Below, piece after piece: positions 1 through 7,004 of a stretch of DNA of 9,797 bases (positions within the stretch are counted from its first letter, which is position 1; each line of letters begins with the position of its first letter). A program made the position numbers and the translations under genes. The stretch covers positions 1 to 9,797 of the forward strand of contig JAFAGX010000371.1 in the NCBI GenBank assembly GCA_019237515.1, read 5' to 3'. The notes under the pieces are model-generated. The model had not been told where the DNA came from, did no database searches, and saw nothing but the letters and a program-made list of their open reading frames with translations. This DNA comes from Acidobacteriaceae bacterium. Its GTDB lineage: Bacteria > Acidobacteriota > Terriglobia > Terriglobales > SbA1.

Positions 1-815
1 ACCAGGAACGCAATTGCCAGGGCAGCAAACATAAGAACGAAATAGCCGGATTGATGGGTCCTGATGCTCATGAGCAGCGAAAAGGTCGCGAGGGCAACGA
101 AAACAGCACACGCGATGTGGGACATGAAGCCCACACAGCTGAAAAGAAAAAAAGGAGAACAAGCCATTAGAAAGACAGCAACCGTTCCGGTACGCGTATC
201 GTAAAGCCGCCTGGAAATTTCATAGACAAGCCAGAGAAGAAGTAGCCCGAGCATCGGAGAAATTAACCAGTAAGGCAGCACGGAACCAAGTAGCGCCAGA
301 AGCGCCGGCCAGCCAGGCGGATATTTTCCGAACCACCGATCCTTGAACATCACATGGTGCTTGAAAGCAAATTCGCCCTGAACCTCAATCCGCGGCCTCT
401 GCGCATAAGCGTGAAAGGATCGGAATATCTTGGCCTGAAACAGGTACGCGCTTTCATCCCCGTTGTACACTCCATGCCGTACCCGCCAGCTTATGGGAAC
501 GACAATAACCGCAAACAGAAGAAAAAAAGGTGCGACGCGTAATCTAGTCGGAGAGTTTTCCCCGTCAGCGGTCTGCCGCAAAACCCAGAGCAAAGCAGGT
601 GCAACCAAAATTGTTTGGAGTGCAAGCTGGATTAACTTGGTCCTTGAATCGTATCCGGTCGTGAATACGATGGACAGTGCGATGCAGCCTATGACCGAAA
701 GACTGAGCAGTACGTATGGTGCTAACCGGGATGCGAGGGCCGCTCTCGGTGGAGTGGAGCTGGTGAGCACGCGTTCTTCAGCCGGGCTGATTTGCTTTTT
801 TTCGCTGCTCACCAT
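1..815 (-). CDS. GT-C membrane glycosyltransferase (ArnT/PMT-like), N-terminal part, truncated by window edge
   Basis: An open minus-strand frame runs from an ATG at 815 to the left edge without a stop (271 complete codons seen). The protein has a polar N-terminus (residues 1-30) and hydrophobic segments near 31-54, 62-79, 94-110, 168-199, 211-249 and 258-271. The motif NGDE (118-121) in the first large loop and KYPPGWP (164-170) are typical of the ArnT/PMT_2 (glycosyltransferase family 39/83) fold, where the acidic pair in the first periplasmic loop is catalytic. Such enzymes transfer a sugar from a polyprenyl-phosphate carrier on the outer face of the inner membrane. The start overlaps the stop of the upstream oxidoreductase by 7 nt (ATGGTGA), which suggests translational coupling. 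There is no clear Shine-Dalgarno sequence of its own. Acceptor and donor sugar cannot be read. The family call is fairly secure; the missing C-terminal half prevents anything finer. Confidence 0.8.
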   Translation of the reverse strand, partial: MVSSEKKQISPAEERVLTSSTPPRAALASRLAPYVLLSLSVIGCIALSIVFTTGYDSRTKLIQLALQTILVAPALLWVLRQTADGENSPTRLRVAPFFLLFAVIVVPISWRVRHGVYNGDESAYLFQAKIFRSFHAYAQRPRIEVQGEFAFKHHVMFKDRWFGKYPPGWPALLALLGSVLPYWLISPMLGLLLLWLVYEISRRLYDTRTGTVAVFLMACSPFFLFSCVGFMSHIACAVFVALATFSLLMSIRTHQSGYFVLMFAALAIAFL

Positions 816-1858
816 TGCGCTACGGCGGGTTCGCTAATTGTTTGAATGCGCGACCTTTGGCCGGTGTCCGCTGATCTTTCCGCCGCATCGATCACTTGTA
901 AAACATGGAGCGCGTCATGCAGATCGGGGGCGATACGCTGGCATCCGTTCGCAACAGCATTCACGAACTTTGAAAAAGCTATCTCATAAGATCGATCAAG
1001 CTGGGTCAGTCCATGCCGCAAGCGTGACCACCCTTGATCGAGAGCATCGCTGACGCGGTGTATCAATTTACGTCGGCCCCGACAAACAATTTCCAGCGTT
1101 CCTGCAAGATAATCCACCGTGAGGCGGGCCGACTCTCCATAGATTTCGAAGCGGTTCGTATCCGTCCCGCGCAAGCAAAAGAACGACTGCATAACGACGC
1201 CGTTCCCCAGCGTCATTTCCGTCCAGGCTGTATCCTGGTCGGAGCCCCACGATGTAACCTGCGCCGCAACTTCGCAGATGCGCTGTCGGAAAATAAACTC
1301 TGCCAGATCGATATGGTGGCCGGCGAGGTCAAGCAAAACGCCGCCTCCCGAAGAGCGCCTTTTCCTCCACTCGTCAATCCACTCTCCCGCTGAGGTGAAG
1401 GATGACCGGATGCCCATTACCTGGCCCAGTATGCCAGAGGACACTATTTCTTGCGTTTTCACATAAAGCGGGTGATGGCGATAATTGAAGCCGGACATGC
1501 CGACCAGGCCGGTCCCTTCCCAAGCGTGCACCACCGCTTCCGCGTCTCGAAGGTTCGATGCCAGCGGTTTTTCAACATAGACATGCTTGCTCGCAGCCAA
1601 CGCTGCCAGGGCACATTGGGCGTGCTGCGCGGAAGGAGTGCAGATCATCACTGCGTCGATATCTGCACGTCGGAGAAGTTCCTCGCAATCCACAAAGGTC
1701 GCCACGCCGCCCGCCAATCTTTCCGCTTCCGCTCTCCTTGCGGCCACGGGATCGGCAAGGGCGACTACTTTGGCGCCGTGCACCCGACGCAGCGCGGGCA
1801 GATGAATGCGGCAAACCACCTTGCCACACCCGACCACTCCCAACCTGATGACATTCAT
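809..1858 (-). CDS. Gfo/Idh/MocA family NAD(P)-dependent oxidoreductase
   Basis: A 349-residue protein of the length usual for the family. The N-terminal Rossmann fold shows GVVGCGKV (7-14) with an acidic residue at the end of the second strand (ADP, 35-37). CTPSAQHA (73-80) and the hallmark YVEKPLA (94-100) follow; the Lys of EKP contacts cofactor and substrate in characterised members. The C-terminal dimerisation domain has NYRHHP (125-130) and the motif GGGVLLDLAGHHID (171-184), giving the conserved Asp177 and His181 expected in the active site. Family members oxidise or reduce sugar hydroxyls, for example at C3 of nucleotide sugars. Lying in an operon of glycosyltransferases, it probably supplies or modifies a sugar for a surface glycan (inference); the substrate is not readable. 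The start ATG shares an ATGA with the stop of the preceding glycosyltransferase (4 nt overlap), and the stop overlaps the next gene by 7 nt. The family call is firm. Confidence 0.92.
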   Translation of the reverse strand: MNVIRLGVVGCGKVVCRIHLPALRRVHGAKVVALADPVAARRAEAERLAGGVATFVDCEELLRRADIDAVMICTPSAQHAQCALAALAASKHVYVEKPLASNLRDAEAVVHAWEGTGLVGMSGFNYRHHPLYVKTQEIVSSGILGQVMGIRSSFTSAGEWIDEWRKRRSSGGGVLLDLAGHHIDLAEFIFRQRICEVAAQVTSWGSDQDTAWTEMTLGNGVVMQSFFCLRGTDTNRFEIYGESARLTVDYLAGTLEIVCRGRRKLIHRVSDALDQGWSRLRHGLTQLDRSYEIAFSKFVNAVANGCQRIAPDLHDALHVLQVIDAAERSADTGQRSRIQTISEPAVAQW

Positions 1859-2808
1859 ATTCGTGCCGTGGCTGAATGGGTACTCTTTTTCCGCTGTGCG
1901 GTATCCGGATCTTTGAATACTTCCCGGGCTGCCTCTGAATCAACGATCCTCTCCCATGCATATCCGGCGGCTATTGCCATTTGGGTACACGCGAGGAGAG
2001 CCACGGTCGTCCCAGTGCTGGCAAATGGGTTGGCCAGTCCGTGGCGAAGCAAGCGCACATGAAAGCTCGTGTCACTGCGAAACCGCCCCCATCCAAGATG
2101 CTCTCGCTGTTTGTGAAAACAGCGGGCTCCCCTACCGTAGTTGAAATGCTGCTTCAGCAACGTCCACAGGCTCAAATTGTGGCGATGACAGATTATGACC
2201 TCAGGTGCATACGCCATCCGATATCCAGAGTGTGCCCAACGGTCGCAAAACTCGCGGTCCTCGGACACTTCAAAAGCCGGGTTAAATCCTCCGATCTTGC
2301 GGAACAGATCCGCCGGAACCGCAAGATTATTGCTGGCAAAAAACTGGGGAAAGTCCGCGGCATCTGGCTGCCAGCTGTAGACAACATCGATCACTGCCTG
2401 ACTGGCAGCCGAGTAGGGATTCTGGGTGAGGCCATTGACGGTACGGCCTCCGCACAGCTCGTCAGGTGCTTGTTCAAAACGGTCTTGCAAACGCGCCAAC
2501 CAGTCCTGCGACGGAGCACAGTCATCGTCAGTGAAAGCCAGATAGCGGCCGCGAGCGTGTTCAACCCCGGTATTGCGTGCCGCTCCCGGTCCGCCTTGTT
2601 CACGGCGCAGAAATGTAAGTTCTAGACGGCTGCGGAAAGAGTCATAAATCTGCTGCAAGGATGTGGTGCCGCCATCATCGACGACGATGACTTCGAAGCG
2701 CTCGCGAGGATAAGACATTTCAGCGATTGCCTGCAGGCATACCGCCAGTTGCGCTGGCCGATTATGAGTAGGAACTACGACGGAGAAAACCGGGGCGGTG
2801 TCACGCAT
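1855..2808 (-). CDS. Glycosyltransferase family 2 (GT-A fold), canonical motifs
   Basis: I chose the ATG at 2808 (317 residues: MRDTAPVFSVVVPTHNRP...) because it begins just before the first beta strand and overlaps the upstream stop by only 8 nt (ATGCGTGA). The in-frame ATG at 2859 would add 17 residues unlike the family and overlap by 59 nt. Motifs in order: SVVVPTHNRP (9-18), nucleotide-binding VDD (43-45), GGPGAARN (72-79), the metal-binding TDDD (93-96), a GG..GF acceptor-side segment (173-175), and ED...RW (183-191), which supplies the catalytic base in inverting GT2 enzymes. Beyond about residue 260 a moderately hydrophobic stretch (near 266-287) may touch the membrane, then a polar tail. 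It transfers a sugar from a nucleotide donor in the cytoplasm; donor and acceptor are unknown. It lies inside the four-gene overlapping minus-strand set and is probably translated by coupling, since only a weak GAAGAG precedes the start. Confidence 0.92.
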   Translation of the reverse strand: MRDTAPVFSVVVPTHNRPAQLAVCLQAIAEMSYPRERFEVIVVDDGGTTSLQQIYDSFRSRLELTFLRREQGGPGAARNTGVEHARGRYLAFTDDDCAPSQDWLARLQDRFEQAPDELCGGRTVNGLTQNPYSAASQAVIDVVYSWQPDAADFPQFFASNNLAVPADLFRKIGGFNPAFEVSEDREFCDRWAHSGYRMAYAPEVIICHRHNLSLWTLLKQHFNYGRGARCFHKQREHLGWGRFRSDTSFHVRLLRHGLANPFASTGTTVALLACTQMAIAAGYAWERIVDSEAAREVFKDPDTAQRKKSTHSATARI

Positions 2809-3802
2809 AGCTCTTCGAGACCCATGGAGCCGCATCTCGCTCTTGCACATACTGCACACGCTTGAATTCGAAATTGGTAAAGTGGCGAAGAACCAGGGTT
2901 CTCAACGTCCTGCCTATGGCGTAGCCCAGCATCTGTCCGAAACCATCAAGCCCCAGTCCGAAGATAAGAATCGGAAGAAGATTGCGGCAGTCTTTCAAGT
3001 TCTCCGTAAGTGCCATGATGCGGCGCAAGCGTATAAAAGGAATAAGAGGGGCCGCCAGAATAAAGAAGAGCCGTCGAGAGAGCGGCCAGTTTTCATTATG
3101 AGCGCGGAAGGCGGCGAATACGATTCCAGCCTGTAGTTGAGTGAATGCCCAGGGCAAGAAGCAGCTGAAATTCATGTGAGACGTCCGCGCAGCACTTTCC
3201 AACAAAAGATGGTGCCCGTTGCGGCGGAGGTCCCAGTGGAGCACGCTCTCTGCCTCTAACATGTCATCGAGCTTGCTTCCGTATTCCAAAAGCAGCGCGC
3301 GTTTGTAGGAGCTGTTATGTCCGGGAAGGTGTTCCACTTCACCACCGTTGACGGATGAACCCCATTGACCATACGCAATTAGATAGTCGGCCCTGGCGAC
3401 CTTCGTACGCGGATTGGCGTTGCACACCCGAGGTCCTACGGCAGCCCATGCTTGCTCGTGGGCCTGAACCAGCTTTTCGGCCCAGTCATGCCGGGGAAAC
3501 GAGTGGTCCTCGCCGAAGACGACGATGGGCGCGGTCGCTCGCCGGACCCCAGCCGCATAAGAAGTGCCGATCGAGAGAATCTTTCCCAACAGCACGATTT
3601 GCACTCCGGCAAACCCCAGCAGATCGTCCTCCCTCATGTCGAGGGTCCGGGAATCCGGTGCGACAATCACAATCTCAATTCGTTCGCGGATGGTCTGGGC
3701 ACGAAGGGTGCGGATGGTAGTTGCAAGGTTCTGGTAGCAATCAGGGGTTACCAAAATCACAGAAAGCAAGGGCGAAGTGGACCGGTTCGAGTCGAATTTC
3801 AT
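2801..3802 (-). CDS. Divergent family 2-like glycosyltransferase, first gene of minus-strand set
   Basis: I chose the ATG at 3802 (333 residues, MKFDSNRSTSPLLSVILVTP). A longer frame opens at 3895, but its 31 extra residues lack family features. The fold looks GT-A: a first strand LLSVILVTP (12-20), helix with RTLRAQT (31-37), second strand RIEIVIVAPD (41-50), and a FGED segment (96-99) where the DXD metal site normally lies. A GHNSSYKRALL segment (161-171) and an AESVLHWDL stretch (184-192) correspond in place to the acceptor-binding and catalytic-base regions. The usual VDD after strand 2 is replaced by APD and the DXD by GED, so it is either a divergent subfamily or altered in metal binding. 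Hydrophobic segments near 245-257 and 276-299 suggest membrane association. It is the promoter-proximal gene of the overlapping minus-strand set, facing the plus-strand set across the divergent gap. Its exact reaction is unknown. Confidence 0.82.
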   Translation of the reverse strand: MKFDSNRSTSPLLSVILVTPDCYQNLATTIRTLRAQTIRERIEIVIVAPDSRTLDMREDDLLGFAGVQIVLLGKILSIGTSYAAGVRRATAPIVVFGEDHSFPRHDWAEKLVQAHEQAWAAVGPRVCNANPRTKVARADYLIAYGQWGSSVNGGEVEHLPGHNSSYKRALLLEYGSKLDDMLEAESVLHWDLRRNGHHLLLESAARTSHMNFSCFLPWAFTQLQAGIVFAAFRAHNENWPLSRRLFFILAAPLIPFIRLRRIMALTENLKDCRNLLPILIFGLGLDGFGQMLGYAIGRTLRTLVLRHFTNFEFKRVQYVQERDAAPWVSKSYA

Positions 3803-4319
3803 ATTTTCCCAGTGAAGACCAGACGGCAGACAAAAGCAGCGCCTTGCACAAGGCACGTAAAGGGCCAAGGTTGCCGTTAAGTGAATCGCTATCATGACGG
3901 TGATTCACGTCCCTACGTAAAGTCCTCAGTGCGCATGATCTGCGACAAGATGGCAAAGTCTGCCTTTGCGCCGAAGGCAAGCTGCAATGCGAATGCCGAA
4001 GCATCGGCTTACCTCGCTGGAGAAAACTTTTGCACACAGAATAGGATTCTCACGACCATTCAAGGGCAGGTTGGTTAGTCATAGACCCTTGTTCCAAGAG
4101 CTGCCAAAGCGTCTCGCTGCCTGGAACCGACCTGACAGAGAAAGAGCAAACCCCATTTCCAATTAGGGTAAACAATTTCCTTCGGTAGCATGTCCCTGCA
4201 CTGCCGGAAATCTTTGTCTGGGTCACAAGTGCTGTTGCCGGAAGTATTTGCGGATGGAAGCCGATGTGCTGATCTGAGCTCTAACTGCAGGTGTGGGGTA
4301 ATTGGGGCGTAACTTTTCG
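3803..4319. other. Divergent intergenic region between the two glycan gene sets
   Basis: About 500 bp separate the chosen starts of the two outward-facing glycosyltransferase genes, so both promoters and any shared operator should be here. I see no strong TTGACA/TATAAT pair on either strand and no protein-like frame; the short frames present have no family features. Notable structure: an inverted repeat at 3881-3908; a small palindrome GCCTTGCACAAGGC at 3841-3854 that would form a hairpin in the minus-strand leader about 40 nt before the start; the direct repeat ACGTAAAG at 3855 and 3915, exactly 60 bp apart; an inverted repeat GCAAAG/CTTTGC around 3953-3969; and TGCCGGAA twice, at 4202 and 4236. 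None has a known assignment. Confidence 0.6.
3881..3908. repeat. Inverted repeat GTGAATC-N14-GATTCAC in divergent gap
   Basis: Perfect 7-bp arms at 3881-3887 and 3902-3908, 21 bp centre to centre, i.e. two helical turns, as for a dimeric regulator. It lies 79-106 bp upstream of the minus-strand start. There is no adjacent T-run, so it is not a terminator. An operator role is inference; chance occurrence cannot be excluded at this arm length. Confidence 0.35.
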
Positions 4320-5399
4320 ATGCTAACTATAGTGGTACCCGTATACAACGGTGGCTGGCAACTTGCGAACTGCCTTAACGCCTTGGGAGCATCCTCGTAT
4401 CGTGACTTCGAACTCCTGGTTGTGGACGACTGTTCAAGCGACCATTCAGTTTCGGCGATCCAGTCACACAAGGTGCGCTATTTCCGCACGCCGCGGCGGG
4501 AGGGCCCAGCTGGCGCTCGAAACCTTGGTGCCAGCGCAGCGCGCGGCGACATTTTAGTCTTCGTAGATGCGGATGTGCAGGTGCCGCCCGACGCCCTCGG
4601 AATTATTGCCGAGGACTTCGAGCGCGATCCCCAATTGCAGGCTGTTTTTGGCTCCTATGACCACGAGCCATCGGCACAAGGTTTCTTTTCTCACTATAAA
4701 AATCTCTTCCATCACTACATCCACCAGACATCCAGCGAGAATGCGACCACGTTTTGGGCTGGATGCGGAGCGATACGCCGCGACGTTTTTGAAAAGATCG
4801 GCGGATTTGACGCGGAGCGTTATGCTCGGCCAGCGATCGAGGATATAGAACTCGGTTTACGCTTGGTCCAGCGTGGTCACAAAATTCTGCTCGACAAGAG
4901 ACTACAGGTCAAACACCTCAAGCGATGGACGCTGCTGGGCATGATCAAGTCAGATGTTCGTGATCGTGCCGTGCCTTGGTCGAAGCTTGTGCTTGAGATC
5001 GGCACAATGCCCCGCGACTTGAACCTCACCTATTCCGCGCGGTTCAGCGCCGCTGGTGTGTTACTGCTTCCGCCCATGTTGTTGCTTATGCCATGGGGGC
5101 ATAGTGCGCGAGGATCTATGATGTTGGCCTCGTCCGTATTCTTCCTCGTTGTGTTGCTCTTGGCACTCAACTACCGTGTTTACCAGTTTTTCTGGGAAAA
5201 ACGTGGGTTTGCGTTCGCAGTGGCGGCAGTGCCCACCCATTGGCTTTATTACTTCTACAGTGGATTGACGTGGGCATATTGCTGTGCGGCCCACTTTATC
5301 TCAGCTCTTCGTACTCCCCCTCCGGCAGTCGCAGTCATATCAGGTGTGCAAGTAGATCGCGAAATGAAACGCTCGCTCACTAGCTCCCAAATGGAGTGA
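4320..5399 (+). CDS. Membrane-anchored glycosyltransferase family 2
   Basis: A 359-residue protein from the ATG at 4320 (MLTIVVPVYNGG); a TTG at 4302 would add six residues and has an AGGTG eight bases upstream, so the start is uncertain. Motifs from the ATG: TIVVPVYNGG (3-12), VVDDCSSD (34-41) for nucleotide binding, EGPAGARN (61-68), the metal-binding DAD (83-85) in FVDADV, WAGCGAIRRDVF (146-157), GGFD (161-164), and EDIELGLRL (174-182), with ED as the expected catalytic-base pair and HLKRWT (199-204) downstream. The C-terminal third carries hydrophobic segments at about 242-258, 267-284 and 298-328, so the enzyme should be anchored in the inner membrane with a cytoplasmic catalytic domain. 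This layout fits enzymes that act on lipid-linked substrates. It is the first gene of the plus-strand set, 81 bp ahead of the FAD enzyme. Donor and acceptor are not readable. Confidence 0.92.
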   Translation: MLTIVVPVYNGGWQLANCLNALGASSYRDFELLVVDDCSSDHSVSAIQSHKVRYFRTPRREGPAGARNLGASAARGDILVFVDADVQVPPDALGIIAEDFERDPQLQAVFGSYDHEPSAQGFFSHYKNLFHHYIHQTSSENATTFWAGCGAIRRDVFEKIGGFDAERYARPAIEDIELGLRLVQRGHKILLDKRLQVKHLKRWTLLGMIKSDVRDRAVPWSKLVLEIGTMPRDLNLTYSARFSAAGVLLLPPMLLLMPWGHSARGSMMLASSVFFLVVLLLALNYRVYQFFWEKRGFAFAVAAVPTHWLYYFYSGLTWAYCCAAHFISALRTPPPAVAVISGVQVDREMKRSLTSSQME

Positions 5400-5409
5400 C
5401 GGCCCTGCC

Positions 5410-5444
5410 ATCGCCGAGAGCAAACCGCTGTCACCGTCGGCGAT
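5410..5444 (+). repeat. Stem-loop in the 81-bp gap before the FAD enzyme gene
   Basis: Perfect 8-bp arms ATCGCCGA (5410-5417) and TCGGCGAT (5437-5444) enclose a 19-nt loop. No T-run follows, so it is not a classic intrinsic terminator. In a shared transcript it could act as a processing or stability element between the glycosyltransferase and the next gene; this is inference. Confidence 0.45.
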
Positions 5445-5468
5445 TCGCAGCAAGAGTGAGTGGCCCTT

Positions 5469-5474
5469 GGAGGG
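5469..5474 (+). promoter_or_regulatory. Shine-Dalgarno site GGAGGG for the FAD enzyme
   Basis: GGAGGG lies six bases before the ATG at 5481. It is the best ribosome binding site in the window and fixes that start. Confidence 0.8.
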
Positions 5475-5480
5475 ATTTAA

Positions 5481-6977
5481 ATGTCGCCTTCGGATCGAGT
5501 TGTAGTTATAGGTGGCGGGCCTGCCGGATTGACCGCAGCCTATGAGCTAGCCAAACATCGCAAGGCAGCTGTCGTGTTAGAAGCCGACAACATTGTCGGC
5601 GGCATCGCTCGAACCGTTAACTACAAGGGATTTTTGTTTGATATTGGCGGCCACCGCTTTTTCAGCAAATGGGACGAAGTCAACGAGATCTGGCGGGAGA
5701 TCTTGGGCGACAAATTCCTTCTTCGCCAAAGGCTCTCGCGCATCTTCTACCGCAAACGGTTTTTCTTCTACCCAATTGAGCCGCTGAATGTTCTGCTCGG
5801 AATGGGTTTGTGGGAAAGTCTATTAATTTTCGCCAGCTATCTCAAGGCGCGGCTGTTTCCCTCGCACCCCGAGCAGACACTGGAACAATGGGTGTGCAAT
5901 CGCTTCGGTTCACGCCTTTATAAGGCTTTTTTCAAGACCTATACGGAAAAAGTCTGGGGCATCCCCTGCAACGAAATCCACGCCACCTGGGCGGCGCAAA
6001 GGATCAAAGGCTTGTCGCTGATGTCCGCCCTCCGGCATACATTCAGTAATCGTCGTGAGCAGAAGGTGAAGAGCCTCATCTCAAGTTTCTACTATCCCGA
6101 GCGTGGTCCGGGACAGATGTGGGAGATGCTGACCGAGAAGCTGCAACAATTGGGACAACCGGTTTTACTGGAACGACGGGTGACTCAAATAGTCCACCAT
6201 GCCGGGCGCATCAACGAAGTGGTGACCAGCGGACCAAACGGAGAGGAACACTTCCATGGCACCGAGTTCATCAGTTCCATGCCGATTCGCAGTCTCGTGC
6301 GCGCGTTGCAACCTGCCGCACCTCCCGAAGTGCTTAGCGCAGCCAACTCGCTTCGCTACCGAGACTTTCTGACCGTAGTACTAATCATCAACCGCAAGCA
6401 GGTCATCCCGGATAACTGGATCTATGTGCATGAGACTTCGGTAAAGGTAGGTCGTATTCAAAACCTGAAAAACTGGTCACCTGCTATGGTGCCGGATCCG
6501 GATAAGACGAGCTTGGCCATGGAGTATTTCGTCTTCAAAAATGATGAGATGTGGAATCTCCCGGACGAGGAACTCATAAAGCTGGCAACCCGCGAGATCG
6601 TGCAATTGGGGCTGGCGGTCGCACACGAAGTAGTGGACGGAACAGTGGTACGCATGCCGAAAGCTTATCCCATGTATGACACGGGCTGGTTGGAAAAGGT
6701 CGACATCCTCCGGCGATATCTGGATGCAAACCTTCGCAATTTGCAGGTAGTCGGCCGCAATGGTATGCACAAATACAACAACCAGGACCACTCCATGATG
6801 ACGGCGCTGTACGCGGCACGTAACATCATGGGCGCGAACTACGATCTGTGGGCGGTCAATACCGAGCCGGAATACCACGAAGAGAGGGGTCCAGGCGAGA
6901 ATCACTCCAGCGCAACTGACCCGGAGTATCGCCGGCCTGCTTACGCCGAACCTCCGCGTGTACGTCAGATCGCATAA
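5481..6977 (+). CDS. FAD-dependent oxidoreductase/mutase of the UDP-galactopyranose mutase / protoporphyrinogen-oxidase-like superfamily
   Basis: A 498-residue flavoprotein. The N-terminal dinucleotide-binding fold is clear: VVVIGGGPAG (7-16), Glu34 at the end of strand 2 for the adenosine ribose, then GG (40-41). FDIGGHRFF (53-61) resembles the GG-x-H-x-F segment near the flavin of UDP-galactopyranose mutase. The central part has FKTYTEKVWGIP, WAAQRIKGLSL and the segment YYPERGPGQMWEML (roughly 155-220). The C-terminus closes the FAD site with VVGRNGMHKYNNQDHSMM (423-440). Residues 452-498 form a polar, Glu/Pro-rich tail outside the usual fold. Related enzymes interconvert UDP-galactopyranose and -furanose or oxidise substrates in polysaccharide loci; I cannot tell which from motifs alone. 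The start is fixed by GGAGGG. It lies between a membrane glycosyltransferase and the flippase (27 bp gap), which points to making or remodelling a nucleotide- or lipid-linked sugar in the cytoplasm. The superfamily call is firm, the reaction is not. Confidence 0.88.
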   Translation: MSPSDRVVVIGGGPAGLTAAYELAKHRKAAVVLEADNIVGGIARTVNYKGFLFDIGGHRFFSKWDEVNEIWREILGDKFLLRQRLSRIFYRKRFFFYPIEPLNVLLGMGLWESLLIFASYLKARLFPSHPEQTLEQWVCNRFGSRLYKAFFKTYTEKVWGIPCNEIHATWAAQRIKGLSLMSALRHTFSNRREQKVKSLISSFYYPERGPGQMWEMLTEKLQQLGQPVLLERRVTQIVHHAGRINEVVTSGPNGEEHFHGTEFISSMPIRSLVRALQPAAPPEVLSAANSLRYRDFLTVVLIINRKQVIPDNWIYVHETSVKVGRIQNLKNWSPAMVPDPDKTSLAMEYFVFKNDEMWNLPDEELIKLATREIVQLGLAVAHEVVDGTVVRMPKAYPMYDTGWLEKVDILRRYLDANLRNLQVVGRNGMHKYNNQDHSMMTALYAARNIMGANYDLWAVNTEPEYHEERGPGENHSSATDPEYRRPAYAEPPRVRQIA

Positions 6978-7004
6978 CCGCAGCTCGGCTGCAATAGAGA
7001 GTTC

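Noticed and set aside
354..837. Plus-strand frames over the left edge
   Set aside because: The minus strand carries an uninterrupted GT-C protein with NGDE and KYPPGWP motifs through this stretch, so the plus-strand frames are shadows.
1451..2625. Plus-strand open frames of 203 and 214 codons opposite the oxidoreductase and glycosyltransferase genes
   Set aside because: They are antisense shadows of two minus-strand genes with complete family motifs; their translations show no domain.
3741..4037. Minus-strand frame of 98 codons in the divergent gap
   Set aside because: It overlaps the start of the real glycosyltransferase in another frame, has no family features and is Arg/Cys/Ser-rich.
5410..5444. 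Stem-loop as intrinsic terminator
   Set aside because: The loop is 19 nt and no T-run follows; a non-terminator stem-loop is the safer label.
6477..6905. Minus-strand open frame of 142 codons inside the FAD enzyme gene
   Set aside because: Antisense to the conserved C-terminal FAD-binding region; no own ribosome binding site or domain.
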